Notes: generated from the letters alone by a model not told the origin. A stretch of 64,000 nt of DNA from Fen-1258 sp947085815 (GCA_947085815.1 CAMTXU010000007.1:62001-126000), one strand, 5' to 3'; shown: positions 8,756 to 19,080, counted from the stretch's first letter. A program made the numbers and translations.

Positions 8756-10748
8756 AGAATTGCGCGAGCTGATACGCGAGCACGATTATAATTATTATAT
8801 CCTTGCTCAACCAATCGTAAGTGATTTTGAATATGATCATCTCTTAAATGAACTTATTCAACTGGAAAAGGAATATCCCCAATTTATCAGACCAGATTCT
8901 CCAACGCAGCGCGTTGGCTCCGACTTAACAAAAGAATTTAAGGCAGTTCCTCACAAAATTCCGATGCTTAGTTTATCCAATTCTTATAGTGAAGAAGAGC
9001 TTATCGACTTTGACAGACGTGTACGCGAGGGTTTGCCTAAAAGTGAAAAAGTAGAATATGTCTGCGAACTAAAGATAGACGGACTTTCAATTAGTATCCG
9101 GTATCTCAACAGGAAGATGCAAGTTGCCGCCACTCGTGGCGATGGAACCGTTGGCGAAGATGTGACAAATAATGTGAGGACTATCCGCTCTGTACCGCTT
9201 GTAGTAAAAAATATAAACGCAGTCAATCTAAAGTTAGATGAGTTCGAAATACGTGGCGAAATATTCATGGAATTGGAAGCGTTCAAAAAGTTAAATGAAG
9301 AACGAGAACTGAGCGGTGAAAAAACTTTTGCGAATCCAAGGAATTCATCCGCCGGGACATTAAAATTGCAGGATCCTCAACTTGTTGCCAAACGCCCCCT
9401 TCAAATATTTGTATATTATCTTAACTCTGAAAATGAAGAACTAGTATCGCAATCGGAAAATCTGAATCTCTTAGAAGTTCTTGGTTTCAGAATCAATAAA
9501 AATTATAAAAAGTGCGAAAATATTGGAGAGGTACTGCGATTTTGCAATAAATGGGAAAATGAACGCGATTCACTTCCATACGAAATTGACGGCGTTGTAA
9601 TTAAAGTCAATTCACTTAAACAACAAAAAATTCTGGGAAGCATTGCCAAATCACCCCGCTGGGCAATAGCATATAAATTCAAGGCAAAGCAAGCACAAAC
9701 AAAACTTAATGAAGTAACCTGGCAAGTTGGACGGACCGGAACTTTAACTCCTGTCGCGGAACTTGAACCAATACTGCTTGCCGGCTCCACTATAAGCCGC
9801 GCAACTCTCCACAACATAGATGAAATAAAACGGAAAGATATCCGCGAAGGAGACTGGGTTGTAATCGAAAAGGGAGGAGATGTAATTCCAAAGGTCGTTT
9901 CTGTGGATCTCTCTAAACGCGGAAAGAATTCTACAGAGATTAAAGCCCCTACTCACTGCCCGATTTGCGGATCAAAATTAATTCAGTTGCAGGATGAAGT
10001 TGCCATATATTGTGAAAACAATCTCTGTCCCGCGCAAGTGAAGGCGAGAATCTCTCACTTTGCCGCCCGGGGCGCAATGGATATAGAAGGTTTAGGTGAA
10101 GCTATAGTGAATCAATTGGTGGATCAAAAATTTTTGAAAGATTTCTCCGATCTTTATTCATTGAAAGAAAAGCGGAATGAACTGATAACTCTGGAAAGGT
10201 TGGGGGAAAAAAAGGTGGATAATCTTCTTAACTCCATTGAAAAAAGTAAACAAAAACCATTCAATAAAGTATTATTTGCGATAGGTATTCGTTATGTTGG
10301 TTCAGGCGCCGCGCAAAAATTGGCTGATCATTTTTTATCTATAGATATATTAGCTAATGCTACCAACGAAGAGATCGAATCAATTCAGGAGATTGGTTCG
10401 AGTATCAGCAGGAGCGTTAAAGGCTTTTTTGAGAGTACTCAGAACAGGCAATTAATTGATCGGCTTAAAAAAGTTGGATTGAATTTTACTTCAGCAAAGA
10501 ACAAACACGAATCGAATTTACTCGAGGGTAAAACATTTGTGTTGACAGGTACACTTTCTTCAATGTCGCGGGAAGAGGCAAAGGAATTAATCCAAAATAA
10601 TGGAGGAACCGTTGCCAGTTCTATTAGTAAAAATACAAATTATTTAGTTGCAGGCGAAAGTGCCGGGTCTAAACTTGAGAAGGCTCAGAAACTAAAAATT
10701 ACGGTTCTTTCCGAAGAACAGTTCTTAGAAATGATTAAAACGGAGTAA
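8727..10748 (+). CDS. ligA: NAD-dependent DNA ligase
   Basis: Seals nicks in DNA with NAD as cofactor. The domains appear in order: the Ia domain with YYxLAQPxVSDxEYD, the adenylation domain with the AMP-accepting lysine K116 in ELKIDG, the OB fold, a four-cysteine zinc finger (CPICG...CENNLCP), helix-hairpin-helix repeats and a C-terminal BRCT domain (GKTFVLTGTL, with NTNYLVAGESAGSK). The ATG at 8727 gives 673 residues, the usual length; an upstream in-frame start at 8691 lies deep in the rodZ-like gene and adds residues not seen in the family. Confidence 0.96.
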   Translation: MKKNPQNRIEELRELIREHDYNYYILAQPIVSDFEYDHLLNELIQLEKEYPQFIRPDSPTQRVGSDLTKEFKAVPHKIPMLSLSNSYSEEELIDFDRRVREGLPKSEKVEYVCELKIDGLSISIRYLNRKMQVAATRGDGTVGEDVTNNVRTIRSVPLVVKNINAVNLKLDEFEIRGEIFMELEAFKKLNEERELSGEKTFANPRNSSAGTLKLQDPQLVAKRPLQIFVYYLNSENEELVSQSENLNLLEVLGFRINKNYKKCENIGEVLRFCNKWENERDSLPYEIDGVVIKVNSLKQQKILGSIAKSPRWAIAYKFKAKQAQTKLNEVTWQVGRTGTLTPVAELEPILLAGSTISRATLHNIDEIKRKDIREGDWVVIEKGGDVIPKVVSVDLSKRGKNSTEIKAPTHCPICGSKLIQLQDEVAIYCENNLCPAQVKARISHFAARGAMDIEGLGEAIVNQLVDQKFLKDFSDLYSLKEKRNELITLERLGEKKVDNLLNSIEKSKQKPFNKVLFAIGIRYVGSGAAQKLADHFLSIDILANATNEEIESIQEIGSSISRSVKGFFESTQNRQLIDRLKKVGLNFTSAKNKHESNLLEGKTFVLTGTLSSMSREEAKELIQNNGGTVASSISKNTNYLVAGESAGSKLEKAQKLKITVLSEEQFLEMIKTE

Positions 10749-10749
10749 C

Positions 10750-11280
10750 ATGTTTGAAGCTTTGAAAAGAAAGATAGCGCATTTTGTGATTCAGAGAAGA
10801 TATCTGCGCAAGAACTTAGAGCAAGTAAACTTCACAAATATCATACGCGATGCTAGATACCTATTTTTTGTAATGCCAAAGGAGGATAAGGATTTTTACC
10901 ATTCGTTAGACATTCTGAAGTACTACCAAATTCACAAAAAGATCATCACTTTATTTTTGCCCGAGAGCAAATACAGTCTAATTCCCGAAAAAGAAAAATA
11001 TAAATTCATCTCTTACCATCCGCATCAAATCACGAGGTTTAACTTGCCCGACAAGAAGTTGGTAAGCATGTTAAGCGGAAAGGAATTTGATATTGTTATA
11101 GATCTTAACAGAGGGGAAGACCTATTTCATAGCGCAATAAGCAATATAGTCGGCTCAAAAATCAGAGTTAGTTTCGAAAAGGCACTTTCGGGGCGGTATT
11201 ACACGATGCAGATAACCGATAAACAGACGGAACCCGAGCTATGTTACCGCAATTTGCTGGGCTATCTTAAAATGTTTTGA
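10750..11280 (+). CDS. Short protein resembling the N-terminal half of GT9-type glycosyltransferases
   Basis: The 176-residue protein starts one base after the ligA stop. It has no signal peptide. The segment FDIVIDLNRGEDLFHSAISN followed by VGSKIRVSF resembles the strand-helix unit found in heptosyltransferase (GT9) N-terminal domains, but the sugar-nucleotide-binding C-terminal half is absent. Similar short proteins of unknown function occur in Bacteroidota (family resemblance from memory, not searched). It may be a non-catalytic relic fold; no function is assigned. Confidence 0.5.
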   Translation: MFEALKRKIAHFVIQRRYLRKNLEQVNFTNIIRDARYLFFVMPKEDKDFYHSLDILKYYQIHKKIITLFLPESKYSLIPEKEKYKFISYHPHQITRFNLPDKKLVSMLSGKEFDIVIDLNRGEDLFHSAISNIVGSKIRVSFEKALSGRYYTMQITDKQTEPELCYRNLLGYLKMF

Positions 11281-11352
11281 TAATAATGTTTGGATTATTT
11301 AATCGAATTTGTAGATTAGAGGTAGAAAAATTCAATTTATGGCAGCAGGAAT

Positions 11353-11712
11353 ATGAGCGATAATTTTAATTACGAATTAAAAAAAAATGGCGATATAGCC
11401 ACATTCAAACTTAACGAAAAGCGTTTTGATGCTTCAATAGCCGGATTTGTTAAAGGCGAATTCACTATTTTGTTGCATACGGAAGATGTTAGAAAATTCA
11501 TCATCGATCTCTCTGAGGTTGAATATTGCGATAGTTCCGGTCTTAGTGCAATCTTGCTTGCTTTTAGAATTTTACAGTCAAACGAGGGGCATATAAGAAT
11601 AGCTTCACCAACCAAAAATGTTAAAACTCTTATTGAGATTTCACAACTGGATAGGGTTCTTCACGTTTGTAATACGGTGATCGAAGCTATCCAAGAACTG
11701 GAAACATTGTAA
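11353..11712 (+). CDS. STAS-domain anti-sigma factor antagonist
   Basis: The 119 residues form a single STAS domain of the SpoIIAA/RsbV type. The segment IIDLSEVEYCDSSGLSAI at about residues 50-66 carries the DSSG motif whose serine is phosphorylated in partner switching. No kinase or phosphatase lies next to it; other STAS genes are at 59.3 and 63.9 kb. It starts with ATG and has its own upstream gap of 72 bases. Confidence 0.85.
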   Translation: MSDNFNYELKKNGDIATFKLNEKRFDASIAGFVKGEFTILLHTEDVRKFIIDLSEVEYCDSSGLSAILLAFRILQSNEGHIRIASPTKNVKTLIEISQLDRVLHVCNTVIEAIQELETL

Positions 11713-11891
11713 ATTAAGCAGTCTGTCCTATCACGACCCCAAAAATCCAGCTAAGTTTTTTTGTCAAAACACAAAAGCATAAATAATCTCATTGCAGGGA
11801 AGTGTGAAGAAAACCATCCATTACCTCTTTTAATGCATTTTTATTATCTTTTAAATAACAATTTCGTTAACTGTATTCGGCAATTAATTGC

Positions 11892-12737
11892 ATGATTAAT
11901 AAAGAATTGCTTCGCAAAATAGAGCTGGTGGTTTTTGATCTTGACGGTACATTGCTGGACAGTTCCGGAAATCTTGGCGAAGAGACAAAAATTTTAGTAA
12001 AAGAACTTTCTGCTCTTGGGGTTAAATTTTCAATTGCTACGGGACGGTTGTTAACCGCGGTAACAGAGATTGCCGATATCTTGGAGATAAAAATTCCGCT
12101 GATTTCTCTTGACGGAACACTCATTCAAAGATATCCTGGAAAACTAAGCATTTTTGAATCTCACATACCGGCAAAATATGTAATGCGCGCTCTGAGTTTT
12201 GCAGATAAGTATCTTCTTAGAGTTGTTTTGTGTCACGACTCTGCGATTTATTACACTGAAGAAAACGCGCACATCTCTAATATTTTGGGTAAATCCCGGG
12301 CAAAGTATCTGCAGGTATTTTCATATGATAACTTCGTCTCCGAAACACTTGAAATTGCTATGGTGGGTGAGTATCGGGATAGTATAAAATATGTTGTGAA
12401 AAAAATGTCTTTTCCTTACACATTTGGTATCAGGGCTTCATACTACAAGTCACAAAGTCAGGCAGGAGCTTATATTCTCGAAATACGCAAAATGGGTTGC
12501 AGCAAAGGGGAGGGATTGAAAAAACTAATTAAGCATTTGAAAATAAAGATAAATCATACAGCCGTAATAGGTGATTGGTACAACGATAAATCTTTATTTG
12601 AAACCGATGCGTTAAAAGTTGCCGTTGCTAATGCCGTGCCCGAATTAAAAAGAATGGCGGATATAGTAACAAAAAGAAACAATGATGAAGATGGTGTTGC
12701 CGAATTTCTAAAAATGCTTCTTCAGGCGAAGAGATAA
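11892..12737 (+). CDS. HAD-superfamily phosphatase, Cof type
   Basis: The 281-residue protein has motif I VFDLDGTLLDSSG with the nucleophile aspartate, motif II SIATGR, and the late motif GDWYNDKSLFETDALKVAVANA, which is the Cof/YbiV-type metal site. Such enzymes dephosphorylate small phosphorylated metabolites such as sugar phosphates and flavin precursors; the substrate cannot be read here. Four bases separate it from the PgpH-type gene, so the two are probably co-transcribed. The 179 bases before it contain no clear feature. Confidence 0.85.
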   Translation: MINKELLRKIELVVFDLDGTLLDSSGNLGEETKILVKELSALGVKFSIATGRLLTAVTEIADILEIKIPLISLDGTLIQRYPGKLSIFESHIPAKYVMRALSFADKYLLRVVLCHDSAIYYTEENAHISNILGKSRAKYLQVFSYDNFVSETLEIAMVGEYRDSIKYVVKKMSFPYTFGIRASYYKSQSQAGAYILEIRKMGCSKGEGLKKLIKHLKIKINHTAVIGDWYNDKSLFETDALKVAVANAVPELKRMADIVTKRNNDEDGVAEFLKMLLQAKR

Positions 12738-12741
12738 ACTA

Positions 12742-14925
12742 TTGCAGAAACATACCAAAATAAAATTGCGGTCTAGTTTGCGTATCAAACTAGTAATTGT
12801 TTTTATAACACTTCTGTTTGTTGTTCTAATGTTTCCTCAAGGTGAATCGATTGAATCTGAGGTTACTGTAGGATCAGTTTGGATTCGTGATGATCTGATT
12901 GCTTCCACTACTTTTGAAATCTTGAAAGATCCTAAGGTTTACGAAAAAGAAAAACTTGTTGCGGCAAGAAATATTCAGCCTATTTTTTTGAAGGATAATA
13001 GCCTTACAAATATTTATTTGGATTCGCTTAAAAAGTACAACGCCTTTCTCAAAACCATGCTTTCTAAATCCAGAGGCATTCCAGAGAATTCTACTTTCAT
13101 GAGCGATAATTCATTCGCCACATTCCATAAATTAACTAGCCAGTCTAAAGCCTACGGACTCGTTTCAATATCACAAGTGTTAAATCAGACGAAAGAAATA
13201 TTAAAAAATATATTCCATAGGGGATTGCTAAACGTTTCTTACAGCGAGATCTCACGTGATAGCATAGCGGTACGTGATGGAAAATTTGAACAGATATTTC
13301 CTAAATCCGATTTTTTAGACCGGAACTCGGTAAACGATTTTACCGCATTTTTGTTAAAAAGTAAAACCGGTTTTAATTCTGAAATTAATGAAGCAGTCGG
13401 GGAATATCTCTCAAATTTCATCAAGCCGAATTTGATTTACAGTCCTCAGCTGACGGAAATTGCGGTCAAAAATGCTAAAGATAAAGTCCTCAGGAACATC
13501 GGCATCGTAAATGAAAATGAGCGAATCGTTGCCCGGCACGATAGAATAAAACCCGAGACAAAACTAAAAATTGATTCTTACAGAATTGCCAAAGGAGAAG
13601 AGATTGGTTTTGTGAGTAAATCTTTGCAAAGCATTGGTAAGTTTTTACACATACTGATTATTGTTTTACCGTTAATAATTTATATCCGCCTATTCCGGGG
13701 AAGAATCTACAAAGACAACCTGAAAATTCTGCTTATTGCGTTTATTATTTTATTCGTCAGTTTACTATCGTTTTTAATTTATCAGATTGATGTTTTCACA
13801 GCAATTGAATTTCTCGTTCTAGTTCCAGTTGCTTCGATGTTGCTAACTATTATTTTTGATTCGCGAATTGGTTTTTACGGCACAGTAGTAACTTCGTTAA
13901 TTGCGGGTGGATTGCAGGGAAATGACTATGCTTTTGCTTTGATGAATATTATTGCCGGTAGTCTTGCGGCATATACAGTACGAGATATCAAAAACCGGAC
14001 ACAAATTTTCCGTTCCTTTCTTTTCATCTTTATTGGTTATGCAATCAGTATCATAGCGTTCGGGTTTGAAAGGTACGATTCAATCAATCAAATGCTCTCC
14101 AGCTTCGCATTTGCCGGTTCGAACGCATTGATTAGTCCAGTAATTACTTACGGGTTGATCATTTTTGTAGAAAGATTTTTCAACATAACAACGGATCTTA
14201 CTCTTCTAGAATTAACGGATTTTAACAAACCCCTACTCAAAGAACTTTCTAAGAAAGCTCCGGGTACTTTTAATCATTCAATTACAATGGGAACCCTTGC
14301 CGAAACTTCGGCGGAAGCAATTGGCGCAAACCCGACTCTCGCCCGGGTTGGTGCATATTATCATGATATTGGAAAGATACTCAATCCGGAAAGCTTTGTT
14401 GAGAACCAGATCAGTTCACAAAACATTCATGAGCAACTAAAACCAGAACAAAGTGTAGAATTAATTTTGGCGCATGTTAAGAAGGGGATTGAGTTAGCCG
14501 AGTCATATTCTCTTCCGAAAGAGATTATTGATTTTATACCCATGCATCACGGAACAATGGTTATCTCATATTTCTTCTCTAAGGCAAAGGAATTTTATGG
14601 TGAAGAAAATGTTGACATAAATAATTTCCGGTATCTGGGACCCAAGCCTAAGACTAAAGAGACCGCGATTGTGATGCTTGCCGATGCATGTGAATCTACG
14701 GTGCGTTCATTGAGCGACTCGGATTCTCAGAAGATTGAAAATGTTGTGAACAATTTGATTAACAGTAGAATAGACGATGGGCAGCTGGATGAAGCGCCAC
14801 TTACCTTTTCGGACGTTAAAATAATCAAGGATTCATTTCTTGCTATTTTGGTAGGTCAACATCATAAAAGAATTAGATATCCCGAACAGGAAGAATTAGA
14901 AAACACAAAGGCACAAGAATTATAG
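12742..14925 (+). CDS. 7TM-HD family phosphodiesterase (PgpH type)
   Basis: The 727-residue protein has an N-terminal membrane helix, a long extracytoplasmic domain to about residue 290, seven membrane segments at about 300-480, and a C-terminal HD domain. The HD signature is visible as FNHSITMG near residue 510, YYHDIGK near 537 and MHHGTM near 600. PgpH proteins hydrolyse cyclic di-AMP, so the organism may use that messenger; no synthase (dacA) is in this window. Start is TTG directly after the HAD gene; the stop touches the ATG of xerD. Confidence 0.88.
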   Translation: MQKHTKIKLRSSLRIKLVIVFITLLFVVLMFPQGESIESEVTVGSVWIRDDLIASTTFEILKDPKVYEKEKLVAARNIQPIFLKDNSLTNIYLDSLKKYNAFLKTMLSKSRGIPENSTFMSDNSFATFHKLTSQSKAYGLVSISQVLNQTKEILKNIFHRGLLNVSYSEISRDSIAVRDGKFEQIFPKSDFLDRNSVNDFTAFLLKSKTGFNSEINEAVGEYLSNFIKPNLIYSPQLTEIAVKNAKDKVLRNIGIVNENERIVARHDRIKPETKLKIDSYRIAKGEEIGFVSKSLQSIGKFLHILIIVLPLIIYIRLFRGRIYKDNLKILLIAFIILFVSLLSFLIYQIDVFTAIEFLVLVPVASMLLTIIFDSRIGFYGTVVTSLIAGGLQGNDYAFALMNIIAGSLAAYTVRDIKNRTQIFRSFLFIFIGYAISIIAFGFERYDSINQMLSSFAFAGSNALISPVITYGLIIFVERFFNITTDLTLLELTDFNKPLLKELSKKAPGTFNHSITMGTLAETSAEAIGANPTLARVGAYYHDIGKILNPESFVENQISSQNIHEQLKPEQSVELILAHVKKGIELAESYSLPKEIIDFIPMHHGTMVISYFFSKAKEFYGEENVDINNFRYLGPKPKTKETAIVMLADACESTVRSLSDSDSQKIENVVNNLINSRIDDGQLDEAPLTFSDVKIIKDSFLAILVGQHHKRIRYPEQEELENTKAQEL

Positions 14926-15819
14926 ATGGAGCAATTTATAAAAGAATACCTTTCAATTCTCCAATACGAAAAAAACCTCTCTACAAATACAACTAATGCC
15001 TATAAGAACGACCTTCACAAATTCCTTTCATATCTTGAAGAAATCTGCCTAGTTGATTTAAATGATATAACTGCCACTCATTTATTCGATTATTTTGATC
15101 ACCAGAGACAGATTGGTATCAATAGCGCGACTACAGCTCGATATATCTCCTCGATAAAGGGATTCTTCCGTTATCTGGAAAACAATAATTATATTGAAAA
15201 AAATCCGACAGAAAAATTAACTTCCGTAAAAATAGGCAGAAAGCTGCCTGCGGTTCTATCATTTCAAGAGATTGAAAAAATTCTTAATGCACCTAAGGTT
15301 GACGATGTCGCCGGTTTACGCGATAAGGCAATTCTTGAAACGTTTTATTCATCTGGACTGCGCGTTTCGGAACTCATTAATCTCAAAATCAACGATCTTT
15401 TTTTTGATGACGAGGTTTTAAGAGTTTTAGGAAAAGGTTCAAAAGAAAGAATAGTTCCTATGGGAAGCAGCGCAATTCATTGGCTCAAAGAATATCTGTT
15501 ACACTCCAGACCGCATTTAGAAAAGAAAATGAAGAGTCGGAATTTTGTTTTTCTAAATAGAAAACGGGGAACAAAACTCACTCGAATGTCAATTTGGAAT
15601 ATAGTTAAGTTTTATGCCGAGGAAGCCGGAATAAAGAAAGAAATTCACCCCCATACTTTCCGTCATTCATTTGCCACCCATCTTCTGGAAGGGGGCGCCG
15701 ATCTAAGAGCGGTCCAGGAAATGCTTGGGCACGCGGATATCTCCACAACCCAGATTTATACACATATAGACCGCAACTACATTAAGCAAGTTCACCGGGA
15801 TCACCATCCGCGCGGTTAA
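14926..15819 (+). CDS. xerD: Tyrosine recombinase XerC/XerD
   Basis: Resolves chromosome dimers at the dif site. The 297 residues contain the SAM-like N-terminal DNA-binding domain (about 1-95) and the catalytic domain with all active residues: R146 (SSGLRVSE), K170 (GKGSKER), H243 and R246 (HTFRHSFATH), H269 (LGHADI) and Y278 (YTHI). Length and motifs are those of a housekeeping XerD; nothing suggests an integrase of a mobile element. ATG directly follows the preceding stop codon. Confidence 0.9.
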   Translation: MEQFIKEYLSILQYEKNLSTNTTNAYKNDLHKFLSYLEEICLVDLNDITATHLFDYFDHQRQIGINSATTARYISSIKGFFRYLENNNYIEKNPTEKLTSVKIGRKLPAVLSFQEIEKILNAPKVDDVAGLRDKAILETFYSSGLRVSELINLKINDLFFDDEVLRVLGKGSKERIVPMGSSAIHWLKEYLLHSRPHLEKKMKSRNFVFLNRKRGTKLTRMSIWNIVKFYAEEAGIKKEIHPHTFRHSFATHLLEGGADLRAVQEMLGHADISTTQIYTHIDRNYIKQVHRDHHPRG

Positions 15820-15849
15820 TTTTATTGCTCTATTACTTATCTTTGTACT

Positions 15850-17097
15850 ATGAAATTGCAATCGCGAAAATTGGCATTGTTGGCTCTAACATCGGTTCTC
15901 TTGCTCTCTATTTCATGTTCTGATGGAACGAAGGAAGATAGCAAAGGGAAGTTTAAATTGTATTCCATTTTTCTTGGTGAGTTCAAAAATCAAGATGAGG
16001 TTGAGCAATTCTGGTCGTCATTAAATCCAATTTTGTGGGATCAGCTTCGCATCGAAAAGATTTATGATAGAAATTATAAATTGTATTACGGAAAATTCCC
16101 CTCCTCATTCGAGGCTGGCAAAGCAGCCTACAATTTCTACTCAAGCTCATTAATTAAGAAATATAAAATTTCTCGTGACCGGAAATCAGTTCTTGACAAA
16201 TTTGCAAATGTTTTATTTGTATCGCGTTATCTTGACAGACCTGCTGTATTTAATTATAATCTGATCACCAACCAGACTGAAGTTGAATGGAGTGAATACG
16301 GCAAGAAAGTAGTTTCTCTGAATCATTCGGTTGATCATAATTCCGTCTTTATTACAACCGCAGGCAGATATAAAATACAAACCGGTATGCCTTCTCTTTA
16401 TGATGCTCGAGTTTTTCTGATGAAACGTGAAGAAGAACAAAACAAGGAATTAGCATTTATCGGAAACGGAGTGCAACTTTATACATATTGGGAAAATAGA
16501 GACACATTCAAGGTGAATATCACATCTGTAGATTCCTTCAACTCCCGTATTGTAACTCAAAATATTTTTCCGTTTGATATAAATGGAAACCTTGGAAAGG
16601 TTAGCAATAGGAGCTTTGATCTGATCCGAGATGGTTTTCCAGCACCACCTAAACGATTCCCGTCAGAAATCTCCCCAAATAATCGATTCCGTTTTCGTGA
16701 AGTTTCTTCTCAAGGAGAATCTTACATTTACCTTAGAGATTTTGATGATAAGTCGGAACAGTTGACTGCTACCGCTAAAGGAAAGATTATTGATGGGCGG
16801 TGGTCTGACGGAGGAGACTATCTGTATATCATCGCCGGACCCTCAAAAATTGAATCTAAAAAGAAGAACTCCGGTGCAAGCGGAGAACTAATTATTGTCA
16901 ATGCGGCTGAAAAGAAAATGATAAGAGTATTTACCGGATTCAGATATGAAAATTTATTGGTTCATGGTAACCTGTTATTTTTCGATGAACGTTCAGATCA
17001 AATTGCTCAAATTAAAGTTTATGATAGTAAACATGACAAAATAATTCACACTATAACAATGTTCGGCGGATGCGGCATAAATAATCTTCCGATGTGA
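15850..17097 (+). CDS. Lipoprotein with SPOR-like and propeller-like parts, function unknown
   Basis: The 415-residue protein begins with a lipoprotein-like signal (LLLSISC, Cys23). Residues about 35-100 (FKLYSIFLGEFKNQDEVEQFW, YYGKFPSSFEAGKAAYNFY) resemble a SPOR-type domain, in which two repeats of a 'gxFxxxxeA' pattern bind bare glycan strands. The rest contains repeated strand patterns such as SEISPNNRFRFREV, IYLRDFDDKSEQLT and GRWSDGGDYLYIIAG, which look like TolB/WD40-type propeller blades. It lies 4-7 bases before the ABC exporter gene, so a shared transcript is likely. The domain calls are by eye. Confidence 0.5.
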   Translation: MKLQSRKLALLALTSVLLLSISCSDGTKEDSKGKFKLYSIFLGEFKNQDEVEQFWSSLNPILWDQLRIEKIYDRNYKLYYGKFPSSFEAGKAAYNFYSSSLIKKYKISRDRKSVLDKFANVLFVSRYLDRPAVFNYNLITNQTEVEWSEYGKKVVSLNHSVDHNSVFITTAGRYKIQTGMPSLYDARVFLMKREEEQNKELAFIGNGVQLYTYWENRDTFKVNITSVDSFNSRIVTQNIFPFDINGNLGKVSNRSFDLIRDGFPAPPKRFPSEISPNNRFRFREVSSQGESYIYLRDFDDKSEQLTATAKGKIIDGRWSDGGDYLYIIAGPSKIESKKKNSGASGELIIVNAAEKKMIRVFTGFRYENLLVHGNLLFFDERSDQIAQIKVYDSKHDKIIHTITMFGGCGINNLPM

Positions 17098-17104
17098 GAA
17101 ATTG

Positions 17105-18958
17105 ATGAAAACATACAACCGAGTTTTAAAATACATTAAACCATACTGGAAGCATCTCTCCGCCTCCGTTATATTCTCAATTTTATACGCTCTCTTAAAT
17201 ACAATTTCTGTTTATATGCTGATCCCGCTGCTCAATACACTATTTCAGGAGAAGGGAGCTCTGCAGCAACAACCCAAAACCATTACACAAACCATAGATA
17301 ATCCGGTTGGTAACTGGTTTTCAAACTTAGGTAATGAGATAGCCGCATCATTCCAAAATTATATTTTTAGCGGAACGGATAGAGAAATTCTTCTTAAAAT
17401 ATGTTTCTTAATTTTATTCGCTTTCTTTCTTAAAAATGTGTTCGGATACTTGCAAGCCTACTTTTTGGCTTTTGTTGAACAGGGAATGATCCGTGATCTA
17501 CGCAATCAATCATATGTTCATTTGCATAAACTTCCGATGAGCTATTTCAAAAATGAAAAGACAGGAAATTTAATCTCCAGAATTACGAATGATGTAAACG
17601 TAGTGCAGTCAAGTGTCTCCGCCGTATTTCTAAACATGATACGCGAACCCTTAACTATTTTATTCTTTTTTGGTCTGGCTATTTCAATAAGTTGGAGATT
17701 GACACTATTCTCTCTTGTTGTTCTTCCTTTCACAATTGGTATAATAAGTTGGATTGGTTTAATCCTGAGAAAGCAGAGCGGCTTCCTACAGGAGAAGATG
17801 GCGGATATAACTACAACACTGCATGAGACAATTACCGGAGTTAAAATTGTTAAAGCATTCGGTATGGAGGAATATGAGAACGGAAAATTCAGAACACAAA
17901 CGCAAAGCTTTTTCAAATTAGTTCTAAGAATGGCTCGCGTTAGAAATACCGCTTCTCCATTAACAGAATTCTTAAGTGTTGTTGTTGGGGGAGCGATGAT
18001 CTATTATGGGGGTGAACTTGTTCTGGTTGATAAAACACTTAACGCCAGCAAGTTTATTGTTTTTCTCCTTGCGATATTTCAAATGATGCCTCCAATTAAA
18101 GAATTGAGCAGTGTTAATAACAGAATTCAGGAATCGAGTGCGGCAGCTGAAAGAGTTTTTGAAATATTAGATACCGAACCGGCTATTAAAAATGTTGAAT
18201 CACCGGTTTCGATTGCAGATTTCAATAATCAAATAGAATTTCAAAATGTATCTTTTCACTATGAAGATGATGACGAACTTGTTCTTAATGATATCAATTT
18301 AAGTGTGAGAAAAGGAAATGTTATAGCTTTTGTAGGAAGCAGCGGAGCAGGCAAAACTACTTGCGTTGATTTACTCCCCCGTTTTTATGATCCGACTTCT
18401 GGCAAAATTCTACTCGACGGAATTGATATAAAAGAGATTCGTCTCGAAAATTTAAGAAAGCTTATGGGAATTGTAACTCAAGAAACTGTTTTGTTTAATG
18501 AATCGGTTAAGAGTAACATCGCATACGGATTAGATAACTGTTCAGAAGAAAAATTAATTGATGCCGCAAAAGCCGCTAACGCGCATAATTTCATTCTGGA
18601 ACTGCCAAACGGTTATGATACAATTATTGGAGAAAAAGGAACCAAACTATCCGGCGGACAGAGACAAAGACTTTCTATAGCTCGCGCATTGTTAAAGAAC
18701 CCGCCAATAATGATCTTTGACGAAGCAACTTCGGCGCTTGATAACGAATCGGAAGTGCTGGTTCAGCAGGCGATTGAACGATTGATGACCGAACGAACTA
18801 CATTTGTTATTGCACATCGATTAAGCACAATTCGCAACGCAGATAGAATTATAGTTCTGGATAAAGGTAAAATAGTTCAGGACGGAAAACATGATGAACT
18901 ACTCTTAGATGAAAAAGGTATCTACAAAAAATTATATGAACTTCAATTCAGAGATTAA
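17105..18958 (+). CDS. ABC exporter, fused permease and ATPase (MsbA-like)
   Basis: The protein of 617 residues has six membrane segments in the first half and an ATPase with Walker A GSSGAGKTT, signature LSGGQRQR, Walker B IMIFDEATSALD and the H-loop IAHRLST. It is the homodimeric exporter layout of MsbA, which flips lipid A core, though multidrug exporters look the same. The MsbA role is plausible since lpxB and lpxK are in the window, but they are 20 kb away. ATG at 17105 is chosen over the TTG one codon upstream. Confidence 0.85.
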   Translation: MKTYNRVLKYIKPYWKHLSASVIFSILYALLNTISVYMLIPLLNTLFQEKGALQQQPKTITQTIDNPVGNWFSNLGNEIAASFQNYIFSGTDREILLKICFLILFAFFLKNVFGYLQAYFLAFVEQGMIRDLRNQSYVHLHKLPMSYFKNEKTGNLISRITNDVNVVQSSVSAVFLNMIREPLTILFFFGLAISISWRLTLFSLVVLPFTIGIISWIGLILRKQSGFLQEKMADITTTLHETITGVKIVKAFGMEEYENGKFRTQTQSFFKLVLRMARVRNTASPLTEFLSVVVGGAMIYYGGELVLVDKTLNASKFIVFLLAIFQMMPPIKELSSVNNRIQESSAAAERVFEILDTEPAIKNVESPVSIADFNNQIEFQNVSFHYEDDDELVLNDINLSVRKGNVIAFVGSSGAGKTTCVDLLPRFYDPTSGKILLDGIDIKEIRLENLRKLMGIVTQETVLFNESVKSNIAYGLDNCSEEKLIDAAKAANAHNFILELPNGYDTIIGEKGTKLSGGQRQRLSIARALLKNPPIMIFDEATSALDNESEVLVQQAIERLMTERTTFVIAHRLSTIRNADRIIVLDKGKIVQDGKHDELLLDEKGIYKKLYELQFRD

Positions 18959-19080
18959 TTGAATTGGAGTATTCGATATCTTTTAAATCAATCAGAAGAT
19001 TTATCATCAGGGGTTAGTAGGAATTAGTAAAAGTGTTTTATGGCATTCAAATAAAAATATTTAGAATAGGACTCAAATAA

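Noticed and set aside
14926..15819. Tyrosine recombinase as a sign of an integrated element
   Set aside because: Length and all motifs are those of housekeeping XerD, it sits in an operon-like row, and no attachment sites or phage genes are nearby.
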